Of a stretch of 12,633 nucleotides of DNA, positions 1 through 7,755 are shown one piece after another. Both the position numbers and the translations under genes were made by a program. The stretch comes from Cyanobacteriota bacterium (GTDB taxonomy: Bacteria > Cyanobacteriota > Cyanobacteriia > PCC-6307 > Cyanobiaceae). The notes under the pieces were generated by a model. It had not been told where the DNA came from. It saw only the letters and a list, made by a program, of their open reading frames with translations, and did no database searches. Positions within the stretch are counted from its first letter, which is position 1, and each line of letters begins with the position of its first letter. The DNA lies in contig JAPLIF010000197.1 of the NCBI GenBank assembly GCA_026389255.1, positions 1 through 12,633 on the forward strand. Direction: 5' to 3'.

Positions 1-516
1 GCAATGCTCCTGCACCGCCCTGATCATGGCGGCAACGGTGCTGGTTTTGCCCGTTCCCGGCCCCCCCTCCAGCAGCACCATGCCCCTGGCCAACACCGTC
101 CCAACCGCCCGTCGCTGCTGCCCATCGAGGGGAGCAGCAGAAGTTGCCGCGGCCAGGGTCCCCGCTACTGGCGCGGGCTCTCCTGCTGAGGGTTCATCTT
201 CGGCAGGCTCCCCCGCCGCCGTTGCCGCCGGCTCCCCTGCCGCGGCCGGCCAGGCCGGCGGTGGGGCCTGGGCCCTTTCAACCAGGGCATCAAGCACCTG
301 CTGCAAGCGCTGTTGCCAGCGGCGCCAACCCAGCCGCTGGCCCTCCAGCACAAGGGGGCTGTCGCTGGCCTGGACCAGGGCGGACCGCTGCAGACGGGCC
401 AGGGTGACGGGCCCATCGGCATTGACCGATCCGGGGCCCTGCGGCAGGGGAAGGGGGCACTCCAGTTCCCCGGCCGCCAAGGCGAGGGTCAACGCCGCAA
501 TCGCCTCGCTGACCAC
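1..516 (-). CDS. recD: RecD (exonuclease V alpha subunit), N-terminal part; fused to RecB or internally started; partial
   Basis: RecD is the 5'-3' helicase of RecBCD. Only its N-terminal domain and Walker A loop (GGPGTGKTS) are in the window; the rest lies beyond the left edge. The segment after the presumed RecB tail (SEAIAALTLALAAGELECPL, then PLVLEGQRLGWRRWQQRL) matches the RecD N-terminal domain in order and spacing. A linker rich in Ala, Pro and Glu follows, with three AGEPA copies, and then the helicase core begins. No stop separates it from recB. A GTG at 516-514 has GGAGG eight bases upstream (529-525), so RecD could be started here; an ATG at 591-589 is another option but has no visible Shine-Dalgarno sequence. 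Starting at 516 would make RecD about 30 residues shorter at the N-terminus than E. coli RecD. Family assignment is firm; the start and its status as a separate protein are uncertain. Confidence 0.75.
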   Translation of the reverse strand, partial: MVSEAIAALTLALAAGELECPLPLPQGPGSVNADGPVTLARLQRSALVQASDSPLVLEGQRLGWRRWQQRLQQVLDALVERAQAPPPAWPAAAGEPAATAAGEPAEDEPSAGEPAPVAGTLAAATSAAPLDGQQRRAVGTVLARGMVLLEGGPGTGKTSTVAAMIRAVQEHC

Positions 517-3500
517 GGGCCTGCCCTCCGGCGCCGCCAGGGCGCCATCAAGGGCCAGCAGGCGCCCCAGGGGGGGGAACTCAACCACCATGCCGGGGAT
601 TTCGGGGCCGCCTGGGACTCCGGCCGCCCAATCCTGGGGCGCCACGGGGCCAGGGGCGCCACGCAGGAAGACATAGACGTAACCGCCCAGATCCCGCTCG
701 GGCTGATAGTCGGGACAACGCCAGCCCAGATAGCGATGCAGGGCCACCAGATAGAGATGGGCCTGCAGCGGATAGTGGTTGGCGGCCATCAAGGTGGCCA
801 TCGCCCCGCTGTCGTAATCGCTGGGCCCACAGGCCAGCGGCCGGCCGGTGCTGTCCCGGCGTCCCAACCAATTGCTCTTCCAATCGAGCACCCACCAGCG
901 CCCCCTTCCGGCCGGATCGGGGGCCTGGAAGAGCAGGTCGATGGAGCCGGTGAGGAAACCCCGGCTGGCAATCGGTAACTGCGCCACCCGATTGGCGTAT
1001 TCGGCCCCGAAGGGCCCACCGGGGTGGTCGGCGAAGGCGGCGGCGAGGGCCTCGGCCTTCGCCGAACCCAGGGTGAGATCAAAATTCATCTCGTTGAGCC
1101 ACTGGCCCGCCGCCAGATCCGCCAGCCGCAGGCCCCCAAGCGGCCCCCCGAAGGGGGTGAGACGCACCTGCTCCAACCCCGCCAACAGGGGCTCCAGGGG
1201 TTGGGAGGCCAACCCCGCCCGGCGCAGTTCCGCCTGCACCTGCTCCCCGACCGCGTCCACCTGCCAAGGGATGCTGTAGTCCAGACCCTCCAGAATGCGG
1301 TGCAGGCAATCGCCGGCGGCGGCCCCCCGGGGAAAGTCCGCCAGGGGGCCGTGGTCCGGCCACTGGGGGCCAGGGACCGGCTGCGTGGCTGGGGTCACCC
1401 CGGCCACAAGGGTCTCCTCCAGCTCGGCGCTGGGGTCCAGGGTGTCGCGGCCCTCGTCGAGGGATTGGGGGGGCAGGGCTACCCCGGCCGCCAGGAGGGG
1501 CCGGCCCGGCTCGGGGGCCCCGTGGGTCCAGGCGGTGTAGCTGGCCCGCCCCCAGCGGCGATCGAAGGGGCGCAGCGGCACGGGACCGAGGGCCAGGGGG
1601 GGCGCCCCATGGTCCCCCCCGGAACGGACCTCGCCTGGGGAAGGGGGCGGATCGATCAGGCGGGCGGGCAGGGCCCTTTGGGCCAGTTGCTGCTCCAGTC
1701 GCCCCCGCCACTCCAGGGCGGACACCCCCTCAAGGGGGTCGTGGTCGGGGTCCGCCCGTCGCTCTTCGGGGAACAACCAGGGCACCAGGGGACTGGCCCC
1801 CTGCTGGGCCACCGGCCCCCAGGCCAGCACCAGCAGGTGTTCGGCCCGGGTCATGGCCACATAGGCCAGGCGCTCGGCCTCGGCCTGTTCGGCAGCACGC
1901 TCCTGGGTGCGGGCGGCATATCCCACGCCCCAGTGGGGATCCAGGTGCAGATCGAGGTGGGGTTGGGCCGCGTTCGGGGGCAGCCAACGGCAGCCCAGGG
2001 GAGCCCCGCCGCCGCGGCTGGTGCCGGGGGCCTGCCAGAGATAGGGGCAGATGACCACAGGAAACTGCAGACCCTTGCTGCGGTGAATGGTGACGACAGC
2101 CACGGCGCCGTCGATGCGATCGCTATTGGCCTGGTGGTCCTCCGGCAGGGGTCGATCGTCGCTGTGGCGGAGCCGCCGCAGCCAATCGGCCAGGGCGGCG
2201 GGCCCCAGGCCTTCGGCATGGCGCTGGCGTTCCACCAGCCCCGCCACCTGTTCCAGATCCGCCAGGGAACGGCCTCCCCCCCCCGACAGCCGGGCCAAGT
2301 TGTCACTGCCGAGCAGGTCCGCCAGCACCCCCAGCAGGCCGCGGCGCTCCAGGCCAGCGGCGAGGGCCTGCAGCCGGCCCGCCAGGGCGCTCCAACGGCC
2401 GGGATCCGCCGACTGAACGGTGCGGGCGCTCCAACCCATCAGGGGCGAGGCCGCCAGCAGCCGCAAGGCATTGGGATCGGCCGGATCGGCCAGGGCATCC
2501 AGGAAGCGCTGCAACAGGGTGGCCCCCGCCGTGGCGAACACATCCGCCTGGCTGACCAGTCGCGAGGCAATGCCCTGGAGCTGGAGGGCCTCCCGCAGGG
2601 CTTCCGCCTGGCGGTGCCGGCTGACCAGGAGACAGAGATCCTCCGGGGCCAAGGGGCGTGATTGGCCGCCCTGGCACAACAGGGGTTGGCGGGCCAGCAG
2701 ATCGGCGGTGGCCCCGGCGATCAGGCCGGGCAAAAGCCCTTCCCATTCGGTGCGGCTGGGCTGCTTGACCCCGGGCTTCGTGCCCCCGGGCTGATGGCCC
2801 TTGGGCTCCTCCAGCCTGGGTCCGAGCCAGAGCAACTCGATCGCCGGCCCCGGCGGGCCGGAACGGTCGGCCCGGGCCAGCACCGGTGGCACCTCCAGGC
2901 CCGAGCGCACCAATCCGGGCGCCATGAGGCGGTTGAGCCCGTCGATCAAGGCCGCCGTCGAGCGGCGATTTTCATCGAGTTCGTACAACGCCCCCGCCCC
3001 AGCTCCAAAGGCCTGGCGCAGGATGCGCCACTGGATCGGATCGGTGTCCTGAAATTCATCGATCAGGGCCGCGTCGTAGCGGGCCGCCACCGCGGCCAGG
3101 AGGGGGGTGCGCTCCCCAGGGGTCTCCTCCCCCGGATCAAGGGCCTCCAACAACCCGGCAAAGCTGGTCGCCCCGCCCCGCTCCCGGCGCTGGCGCAACT
3201 CGCGCCGACTCCAATGGCAGGCGTGGGCCAGCAACGCCTCCGCCGGGCCATCCACCAGGGCCGCAACGGCCTCCATCAGGGGCCGCTGGGGCAGGCTGGG
3301 AATCGGCCCATGGCCCTCGGCCTTGCGGGCCTGACGACTGAAGGCCCCGGGATGGAAGATGTCGGTGAGGGACTTCTGCTGCAGCACCGCCTCGTAATCA
3401 CCTGCGGCGGCCGCCGCTTCGGCCTGGGCCAACCAGGCCTCCACTTTGGCTCGGGGTCCGCCATTACGGAATCGCCGTGAATACACCCCGGTTTTGGCAC

Positions 3501-4323
3501 CGGTGGCGCTGTGCCATTGCTCGGCGACGGCCTCGAAATCATTTTGCAGGGCTTCACTCGCCCGCTCCCACTCCGCACGAAACAGGCTCCAGCAGCGTTG
3601 CCAGAGGGCGGGCCACTGGTCGGCGAAGGGCACCTCCAGGTCGAGACCGGCGGGCAGGGGATCCAGCGCCAGGGCCGGATCGCCGTCGAGGCGCAGCAGC
3701 AGGGAGGCGAGGGCTTCAGGGCTGACACCGCAGGCCCCCAGACCCGCCAGGCCAGGGGCGGGCAGGGGCAACACCTGCCGCTGCCAGTAGTCATGCACCA
3801 CCTCTTCGATCAGGCAGCTGGCATCCACCTCCAGCCGTTGCTGGGGAGAGCAGCCGGCCTCCAACGACTGGCGCTCCAGGGTGCGGCGGCAAAAACCATG
3901 GATGGTGGTGATGTCGGCCCCATCGAGCTCTTCGAGGGCCAACAACAGCAGTCCCCGCAGGCGATCCACGGGCCAGGCACCCTGCTGGGGCAACCGCTCC
4001 AACCACTCCCGCAGCACGGGATCGACGCTGGCCGCATTTTGGGGCGGATCTGGGGGGGCCTGGAAGGCCCGCTGGCCCCCTTCCAGGGCGGCCAAGGCCT
4101 CCTGCAGCCGCCGACCGATGCGATCGCGCAGCTCCGCAGCGGCCGCCTCCGTGTACGTGACCACCAACAACCGGCGCAGGCTGAGGCCCTCCTCCGTCAC
4201 CAGGCGCAACACCAGGTGGGCCAGGGCAAAGGTCTTGCCGGTGCCGGCACTCGCCTCCAGCAGCCGAATGCCGCAATCGAGGGGAAAGCTGTTGGCCTCA
4301 AAGGGCTGCAAGCGGGGACTCAC
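1..4323 (-). CDS. recB: RecB (exonuclease V beta subunit) in one open frame with RecD; runs off left edge
   Basis: RecB is the 3'-5' helicase and nuclease subunit of RecBCD, which resects DNA ends. The GTG start at 4323 follows the recC stop by 14 bases; the nearby ATG (4335-4333) is out of frame and stops at once. Visible motifs, by residue: Walker A ASAGTGKT (24-31), motif Ia VVTYTEAA (about 54-61), TTIHGFC (about 139-145), Walker B DEFQDTD (422-428), NRRS (452-455), VTIHRSKGLQFP (744-755) and RLAYVAMTRA (818-827). The nuclease domain keeps H1008 (GDCLHRILE), D1129 (GSIDLLF) and DWKSN (D1147, K1149). Two oddities: only 30 residues separate motif II from NRRS, so the motif III segment (GDPKQAIY..RGAD) is missing, and there is no stop codon at the expected RecB end near residue 1266. 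The frame continues into a RecD N-terminal domain and RecD Walker A (about 1420-1427), 1441 codons in all. I checked the frame for in-frame stops and found none. The RecB identity is certain; whether the product is one fused polypeptide is inference. Confidence 0.93.
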   Translation of the reverse strand, partial: MSPRLQPFEANSFPLDCGIRLLEASAGTGKTFALAHLVLRLVTEEGLSLRRLLVVTYTEAAAAELRDRIGRRLQEALAALEGGQRAFQAPPDPPQNAASVDPVLREWLERLPQQGAWPVDRLRGLLLLALEELDGADITTIHGFCRRTLERQSLEAGCSPQQRLEVDASCLIEEVVHDYWQRQVLPLPAPGLAGLGACGVSPEALASLLLRLDGDPALALDPLPAGLDLEVPFADQWPALWQRCWSLFRAEWERASEALQNDFEAVAEQWHSATGAKTGVYSRRFRNGGPRAKVEAWLAQAEAAAAAGDYEAVLQQKSLTDIFHPGAFSRQARKAEGHGPIPSLPQRPLMEAVAALVDGPAEALLAHACHWSRRELRQRRERGGATSFAGLLEALDPGEETPGERTPLLAAVAARYDAALIDEFQDTDPIQWRILRQAFGAGAGALYELDENRRSTAALIDGLNRLMAPGLVRSGLEVPPVLARADRSGPPGPAIELLWLGPRLEEPKGHQPGGTKPGVKQPSRTEWEGLLPGLIAGATADLLARQPLLCQGGQSRPLAPEDLCLLVSRHRQAEALREALQLQGIASRLVSQADVFATAGATLLQRFLDALADPADPNALRLLAASPLMGWSARTVQSADPGRWSALAGRLQALAAGLERRGLLGVLADLLGSDNLARLSGGGGRSLADLEQVAGLVERQRHAEGLGPAALADWLRRLRHSDDRPLPEDHQANSDRIDGAVAVVTIHRSKGLQFPVVICPYLWQAPGTSRGGGAPLGCRWLPPNAAQPHLDLHLDPHWGVGYAARTQERAAEQAEAERLAYVAMTRAEHLLVLAWGPVAQQGASPLVPWLFPEERRADPDHDPLEGVSALEWRGRLEQQLAQRALPARLIDPPPSPGEVRSGGDHGAPPLALGPVPLRPFDRRWGRASYTAWTHGAPEPGRPLLAAGVALPPQSLDEGRDTLDPSAELEETLVAGVTPATQPVPGPQWPDHGPLADFPRGAAAGDCLHRILEGLDYSIPWQVDAVGEQVQAELRRAGLASQPLEPLLAGLEQVRLTPFGGPLGGLRLADLAAGQWLNEMNFDLTLGSAKAEALAAAFADHPGGPFGAEYANRVAQLPIASRGFLTGSIDLLFQAPDPAGRGRWWVLDWKSNWLGRRDSTGRPLACGPSDYDSGAMATLMAANHYPLQAHLYLVALHRYLGWRCPDYQPERDLGGYVYVFLRGAPGPVAPQDWAAGVPGGPEIPGMVVEFPPLGRLLALDGALAAPEGRPVVSEAIAALTLALAAGELECPLPLPQGPGSVNADGPVTLARLQRSALVQASDSPLVLEGQRLGWRRWQQRLQQVLDALVERAQAPPPAWPAAAGEPAATAAGEPAEDEPSAGEPAPVAGTLAAATSAAPLDGQQRRAVGTVLARGMVLLEGGPGTGKTSTVAAMIRAVQEHC
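525..529 (-). promoter_or_regulatory. Candidate internal ribosome binding site for recD
   Basis: The minus strand reads GGAGG, then eight bases, then GTG (516-514) inside the continuous recB-recD frame. This is the best Shine-Dalgarno-like spacing near the RecB/RecD junction and would allow RecD to be made as its own polypeptide. It also codes for Pro-Glu-Gly in a GC-rich gene, so chance occurrence is possible. Confidence 0.4.
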
Positions 4324-4337
4324 GGCGTCACCATTGG

Positions 4338-7300
4338 CTACACCGTGGCGGCCAGGATCGGGCCGTAGAGCTCGGTGGCCAAGGGGCCAAAGGCCCCATC
4401 GATCAAACGGCCGGCGGGCAGATCGGCGCCAAAACAGACCACCATCTCTTCCCGCAGCCGTTCGCCCCTCAGGCGCCCATGGCCCTCCCAGGCCGCCGCC
4501 CCATGGGCTTCGCCACTGCCGGGCCTGGTCTGCTCATGGCTCACCCAGGCCCAACCCGTATCGGGCGGCACCGGCCAGCACACCTGCCTTCCCCTTTGGG
4601 CAAGGGCCTCCAACCGCTCCAGCTCCTGCCGGGCGGCGGCGCCATCCGGGGGCCGCAGGGTCCGGACGGCGGCGAACCCATCGTGGCTGTCGCGGGCGAT
4701 CACTACCCCCTGGCGCGGCGAAGCGGCGCAGGCGGCCGCCAGGACCAGCTGCAGCCAAAGATCGACAAATTGGGCCGTGGTGGCCTTAGCAGCGTGGCAA
4801 ACCACCAGAGTGTCTCCTTGCCACTGGGGCGCCGCCTGCCAGTCCCGCCAGGCCAGCGGTTCGCAGTGGGGGGGGCCAAAGGCCGCCCTGGCGTCCTGCA
4901 GGGTCTGCCAGCGACGTTGCAAGGTACGGGCTTCCAGTTCTCCGCCCCCACGGGGGGGCAGCTGGCCGGTGCCGCGACACCAGAGCAGCCAATCCTCCGT
5001 CGCCCCTGGCCCCCCAGCCATGGGGCCTTCCACCGCCAGCCCCTGACGCAGCAAGGCGGACCGCTGCCGCTCCGGCAGGGTCAGGGGTTCCAGGTTTTCG
5101 ATGGGTCGCGCCCACTCCGCCGGCCGCAGACCCAGTTCGCGCAACCAGGTCTTCTGGGGGGCCATCAGCCACTGGCGCAGGGCCTCAAAACACTCCTGGG
5201 CCCCTTCTTGCGGCTGGGTTTCAGGCCGGGAGGGGCCCTGGGCCGGCCGGCCCGGCGGCGGGGTGGCCTGGGGAGGGGTCTCGGGCATGGGCCCGGCCGC
5301 CCAGGGTTGGATCGGCGGGGGCTGCTGCTCCAGCATCTGGCGAGCGGCCAGCAGGCGACGGTCGCAGCTGGCGGGGGAAAGATCGCCCTGGGGCAGGAAA
5401 TTACGCCGATCGAGGGGGTTGGCGGCGTGGACGATCTCGAGGCCCTCGGCCTGGGCCCCTAATTGCGCCTGGAGCCATTGCACCCACTGGCGCACCGGGG
5501 CCGAGGGGGGCCGTTCCTCGCCCTTGCGTTCATCCCGGCAGCTCCAGGTGATCAGCAGATGGTCCCGGGCCGAAAGCAGGGCTTCCATCAGGACGTATCG
5601 GTCCTGGTCGGCCGGGTGGGGATCCCCCAGCAGCCGCTGCTGCTCCATCAGGTGAAAGGCCGGCCGGTTGCGCTGGCGGGGGAACAGATCGGCGTCGAGG
5701 CCCATCAGCACGATGACGCGGTGGGGGATGGCACGCATCGGCTCGAGGGCGCTGATGGTGAGCATGCCGCTGCGGTGGCCAAAGCGGCCGCTGTCGATGG
5801 CCAACTGCTCATCCAGCAGGGCCGCTACCACGGGAGCCTCCAGTACGAGGGGATTGGCCTGGCCAGCGGCCTCCTGCCAGGCATGGATGGCGGCCTGCAG
5901 CAGCGGCAATTCCCAGGCCGCTTCGCCGCCGTCGCCGAACAGATCCAGCAACAGGTCCTGCAGCCGAGCCGCCCAGACGGCGCTGGTTCCGGGTTGCCGC
6001 AGCTGCTCCAGCCAGTGGCGCAACCGGGTCAGCAGGTGCAACCAGCGGCCGGTCCGTTCCAGGTCGGCACCACTGGCGGCGGGGGCGACACCGCCGGGGG
6101 CCAAGCCGGGAGTTTGCGGCAACACCAGGGCGAGCAACAGGCGGTCGATCACCCAGGCGAGGCTGTGGGTTGGATCGCCGCCCCGCTCATGGCCATCGAG
6201 ACCCCAGCGGAAGCCACTGCGCTGCAGAAGCTGGTTGAGCTCCGTCACCTCGGGGGCCGTCAGGCCAAAACGGCCGCGCAGGGGCTGGGCTTCCAGCAAC
6301 CCCTCCAGGGCAGTGGCGGTGAAGCGATCCCCGGCCACCCGCAGCAGGCCCAGGAGGGTGCGGGCGATCCCCGCCTCACTCTGCTGGCTGCGGTCGGTGA
6401 GGCGCCAGGGCAGATCCACCCCGGTCGCCTCCCGATCGCCGAACACCGAGGCCAGCAATGGCGCGAAGCTGTCCACCGCCGGGGTCATCACCAGGATGTC
6501 GCGGGGCTCAAGGCTGGGGTCTGCCGCCAGCAACTGCAACAGCCGATCCCGCACGATCTGCACCTGGCGCAGCGGCCCCGGGCAGCCGTGGAATTCGAGG
6601 GAGGTGTCCAGCGGCGAACGCACCAGGGGGCAGGGGTTGGTGGCATCGGCCAACTGCTGCTGCAGCTGGAGCAGCAAGGGCGGCACGGCCTGGGCTGAGT
6701 CGACCTGGCCTGAATCGTCCTGGGCCTGGGCCGAGACCGGCAGAAAAAACAGATCCAGCTCCTGCTGACGGGCCAGCAGGGCCTCGCCCGTGCCCTCCAG
6801 CAATTGCTGAAATTCGGCGCCGAGGCGCCCGAAACGGGCCTCCAGTCCAGGGGCCTGCAGCAACCAATCCAGATCGAGGGGTTCCTTCAGGGCCAGGGCA
6901 TCGGTTAATTGCTGGCGGCGATCAACGCAGCGTTGCCAGAGGTCCTGACAGGGGGTCAGCAAAAAGAGATCCACCGGCAGGACAGCGCTTAGGGCCTGGA
7001 TTAACTGCACCTGAACCGGCGCCAGGCTGCTGAGGCCAAACAACCGCAGCCCCCCGGCGTAAGGGGCCAGGCGGGCGCGTAGGGCCGACGATGGGGGCTG
7101 ACGCAACCGATCCATCGCCGCCATGGCCCTGAGGGCAAAAGGCTGCGGCGCCAGCCTGCGGCGCAGCAGGCGATAGAGGTGGGGCTGCCATGACTGGCTG
7201 GCGCCCAGGGGTCGGCGGCGGCCATCAACATCCTGACCCTGGTCCCAGGCCAGCAGCATTTCCGGGCGATAAAGGGCATAGTCATCGAACGCATCGGCGA

Positions 7301-7739
7301 TCGAACGGGCCAGCTGCCAGCTGGCCAGATCCAACCGCTCGCCCAGGTCCCTCTCCCCCAGCCAGCGGTTGAGGGGGGCGGCCACCTCATCGCTGGCGAG
7401 GGCCTGCCAGACCTCAAGCACGGCCCAGACCAACTGGTCGGCGCGCCAGGGGTCCTGGCCGCCGCTGGGTAGGGGCACCCCAGCCTCCCCGGCCCCCGCC
7501 GTTTCCTCCAGCACTAGGTCGACCAGCTGGCGCAGGGTGCTGGCGGGAAAAGGGAAACGCACATTGGCCACCACCCCGCCCAGGTGGGTGGCCAACTGCT
7601 CCCCCAGCCAGCGGCTGGTGGGCCAGGTATTCACCACCACCCGGACGGTTTCAAGGGGGGGCGGGGGCGTGAGGCGCAACTGGGCCGCGAGCAATTGGGC
7701 CAGTTGGTCGGCCCGATTGCCTCGGTAAATTGTCAGCAA
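4338..7739 (-). CDS. recC: RecC (exonuclease V gamma subunit)
   Basis: RecC is the scaffold subunit of RecBCD that splits the DNA strands and scans for Chi; its helicase-like and nuclease-like folds are inactive. The protein has 1133 residues, close to E. coli RecC. Family signatures are the N-terminal MLTIYRGNRA, NTWPTSRWLGEQL (37-49), ANVRFPFPAS (58-67), the ADAFDDYALYRP stretch (148-159), a GLSSLAPVQVQLIQAL segment, DILVMTPAVDSFAPLL, and later VIVLMGLDADLFPRQ and DQDRYVLMEALLSARDHLL. A proline- and glutamine-rich linker at about residues 800-840 has no obvious counterpart in E. coli. The start is TTG: an in-frame stop lies at 7769-7767 with no ATG or GTG between, and a purine-rich GAGGGG sits about 12 bases upstream. 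The gene starts 16 bases after the phosphoesterase stop and ends (TAG) 14 bases before the recB GTG, so one transcript is likely. Confidence 0.95.
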   Translation of the reverse strand: MLTIYRGNRADQLAQLLAAQLRLTPPPPLETVRVVVNTWPTSRWLGEQLATHLGGVVANVRFPFPASTLRQLVDLVLEETAGAGEAGVPLPSGGQDPWRADQLVWAVLEVWQALASDEVAAPLNRWLGERDLGERLDLASWQLARSIADAFDDYALYRPEMLLAWDQGQDVDGRRRPLGASQSWQPHLYRLLRRRLAPQPFALRAMAAMDRLRQPPSSALRARLAPYAGGLRLFGLSSLAPVQVQLIQALSAVLPVDLFLLTPCQDLWQRCVDRRQQLTDALALKEPLDLDWLLQAPGLEARFGRLGAEFQQLLEGTGEALLARQQELDLFFLPVSAQAQDDSGQVDSAQAVPPLLLQLQQQLADATNPCPLVRSPLDTSLEFHGCPGPLRQVQIVRDRLLQLLAADPSLEPRDILVMTPAVDSFAPLLASVFGDREATGVDLPWRLTDRSQQSEAGIARTLLGLLRVAGDRFTATALEGLLEAQPLRGRFGLTAPEVTELNQLLQRSGFRWGLDGHERGGDPTHSLAWVIDRLLLALVLPQTPGLAPGGVAPAASGADLERTGRWLHLLTRLRHWLEQLRQPGTSAVWAARLQDLLLDLFGDGGEAAWELPLLQAAIHAWQEAAGQANPLVLEAPVVAALLDEQLAIDSGRFGHRSGMLTISALEPMRAIPHRVIVLMGLDADLFPRQRNRPAFHLMEQQRLLGDPHPADQDRYVLMEALLSARDHLLITWSCRDERKGEERPPSAPVRQWVQWLQAQLGAQAEGLEIVHAANPLDRRNFLPQGDLSPASCDRRLLAARQMLEQQPPPIQPWAAGPMPETPPQATPPPGRPAQGPSRPETQPQEGAQECFEALRQWLMAPQKTWLRELGLRPAEWARPIENLEPLTLPERQRSALLRQGLAVEGPMAGGPGATEDWLLWCRGTGQLPPRGGGELEARTLQRRWQTLQDARAAFGPPHCEPLAWRDWQAAPQWQGDTLVVCHAAKATTAQFVDLWLQLVLAAACAASPRQGVVIARDSHDGFAAVRTLRPPDGAAARQELERLEALAQRGRQVCWPVPPDTGWAWVSHEQTRPGSGEAHGAAAWEGHGRLRGERLREEMVVCFGADLPAGRLIDGAFGPLATELYGPILAATV

Positions 7740-7755
7740 GGCGAGACCAGTCCCC

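Noticed and set aside
1024..2661. Long plus-strand open frame of 545 codons
   Set aside because: It is exactly antisense to recB codons; its composition (Gly, Gln, Pro, Arg) is that of a GC-rich shadow frame and it has no domain-like sequence.
2116..4127. Two GCGATCGC (HIP1) octamers at 2116-2123 and 4120-4127
   Set aside because: HIP1 is abundant in many cyanobacteria, but two copies in 12.6 kb of GC-rich DNA is not far above chance, so it is not used as evidence.
3511..4368. Plus-strand open frame of 285 codons
   Set aside because: Antisense to the 5' part of recB, where RecB motifs are unmistakable.
5463..6698. Plus-strand open frame of 411 codons
   Set aside because: Antisense to recC; no recognisable domain and the residue bias of a shadow frame.
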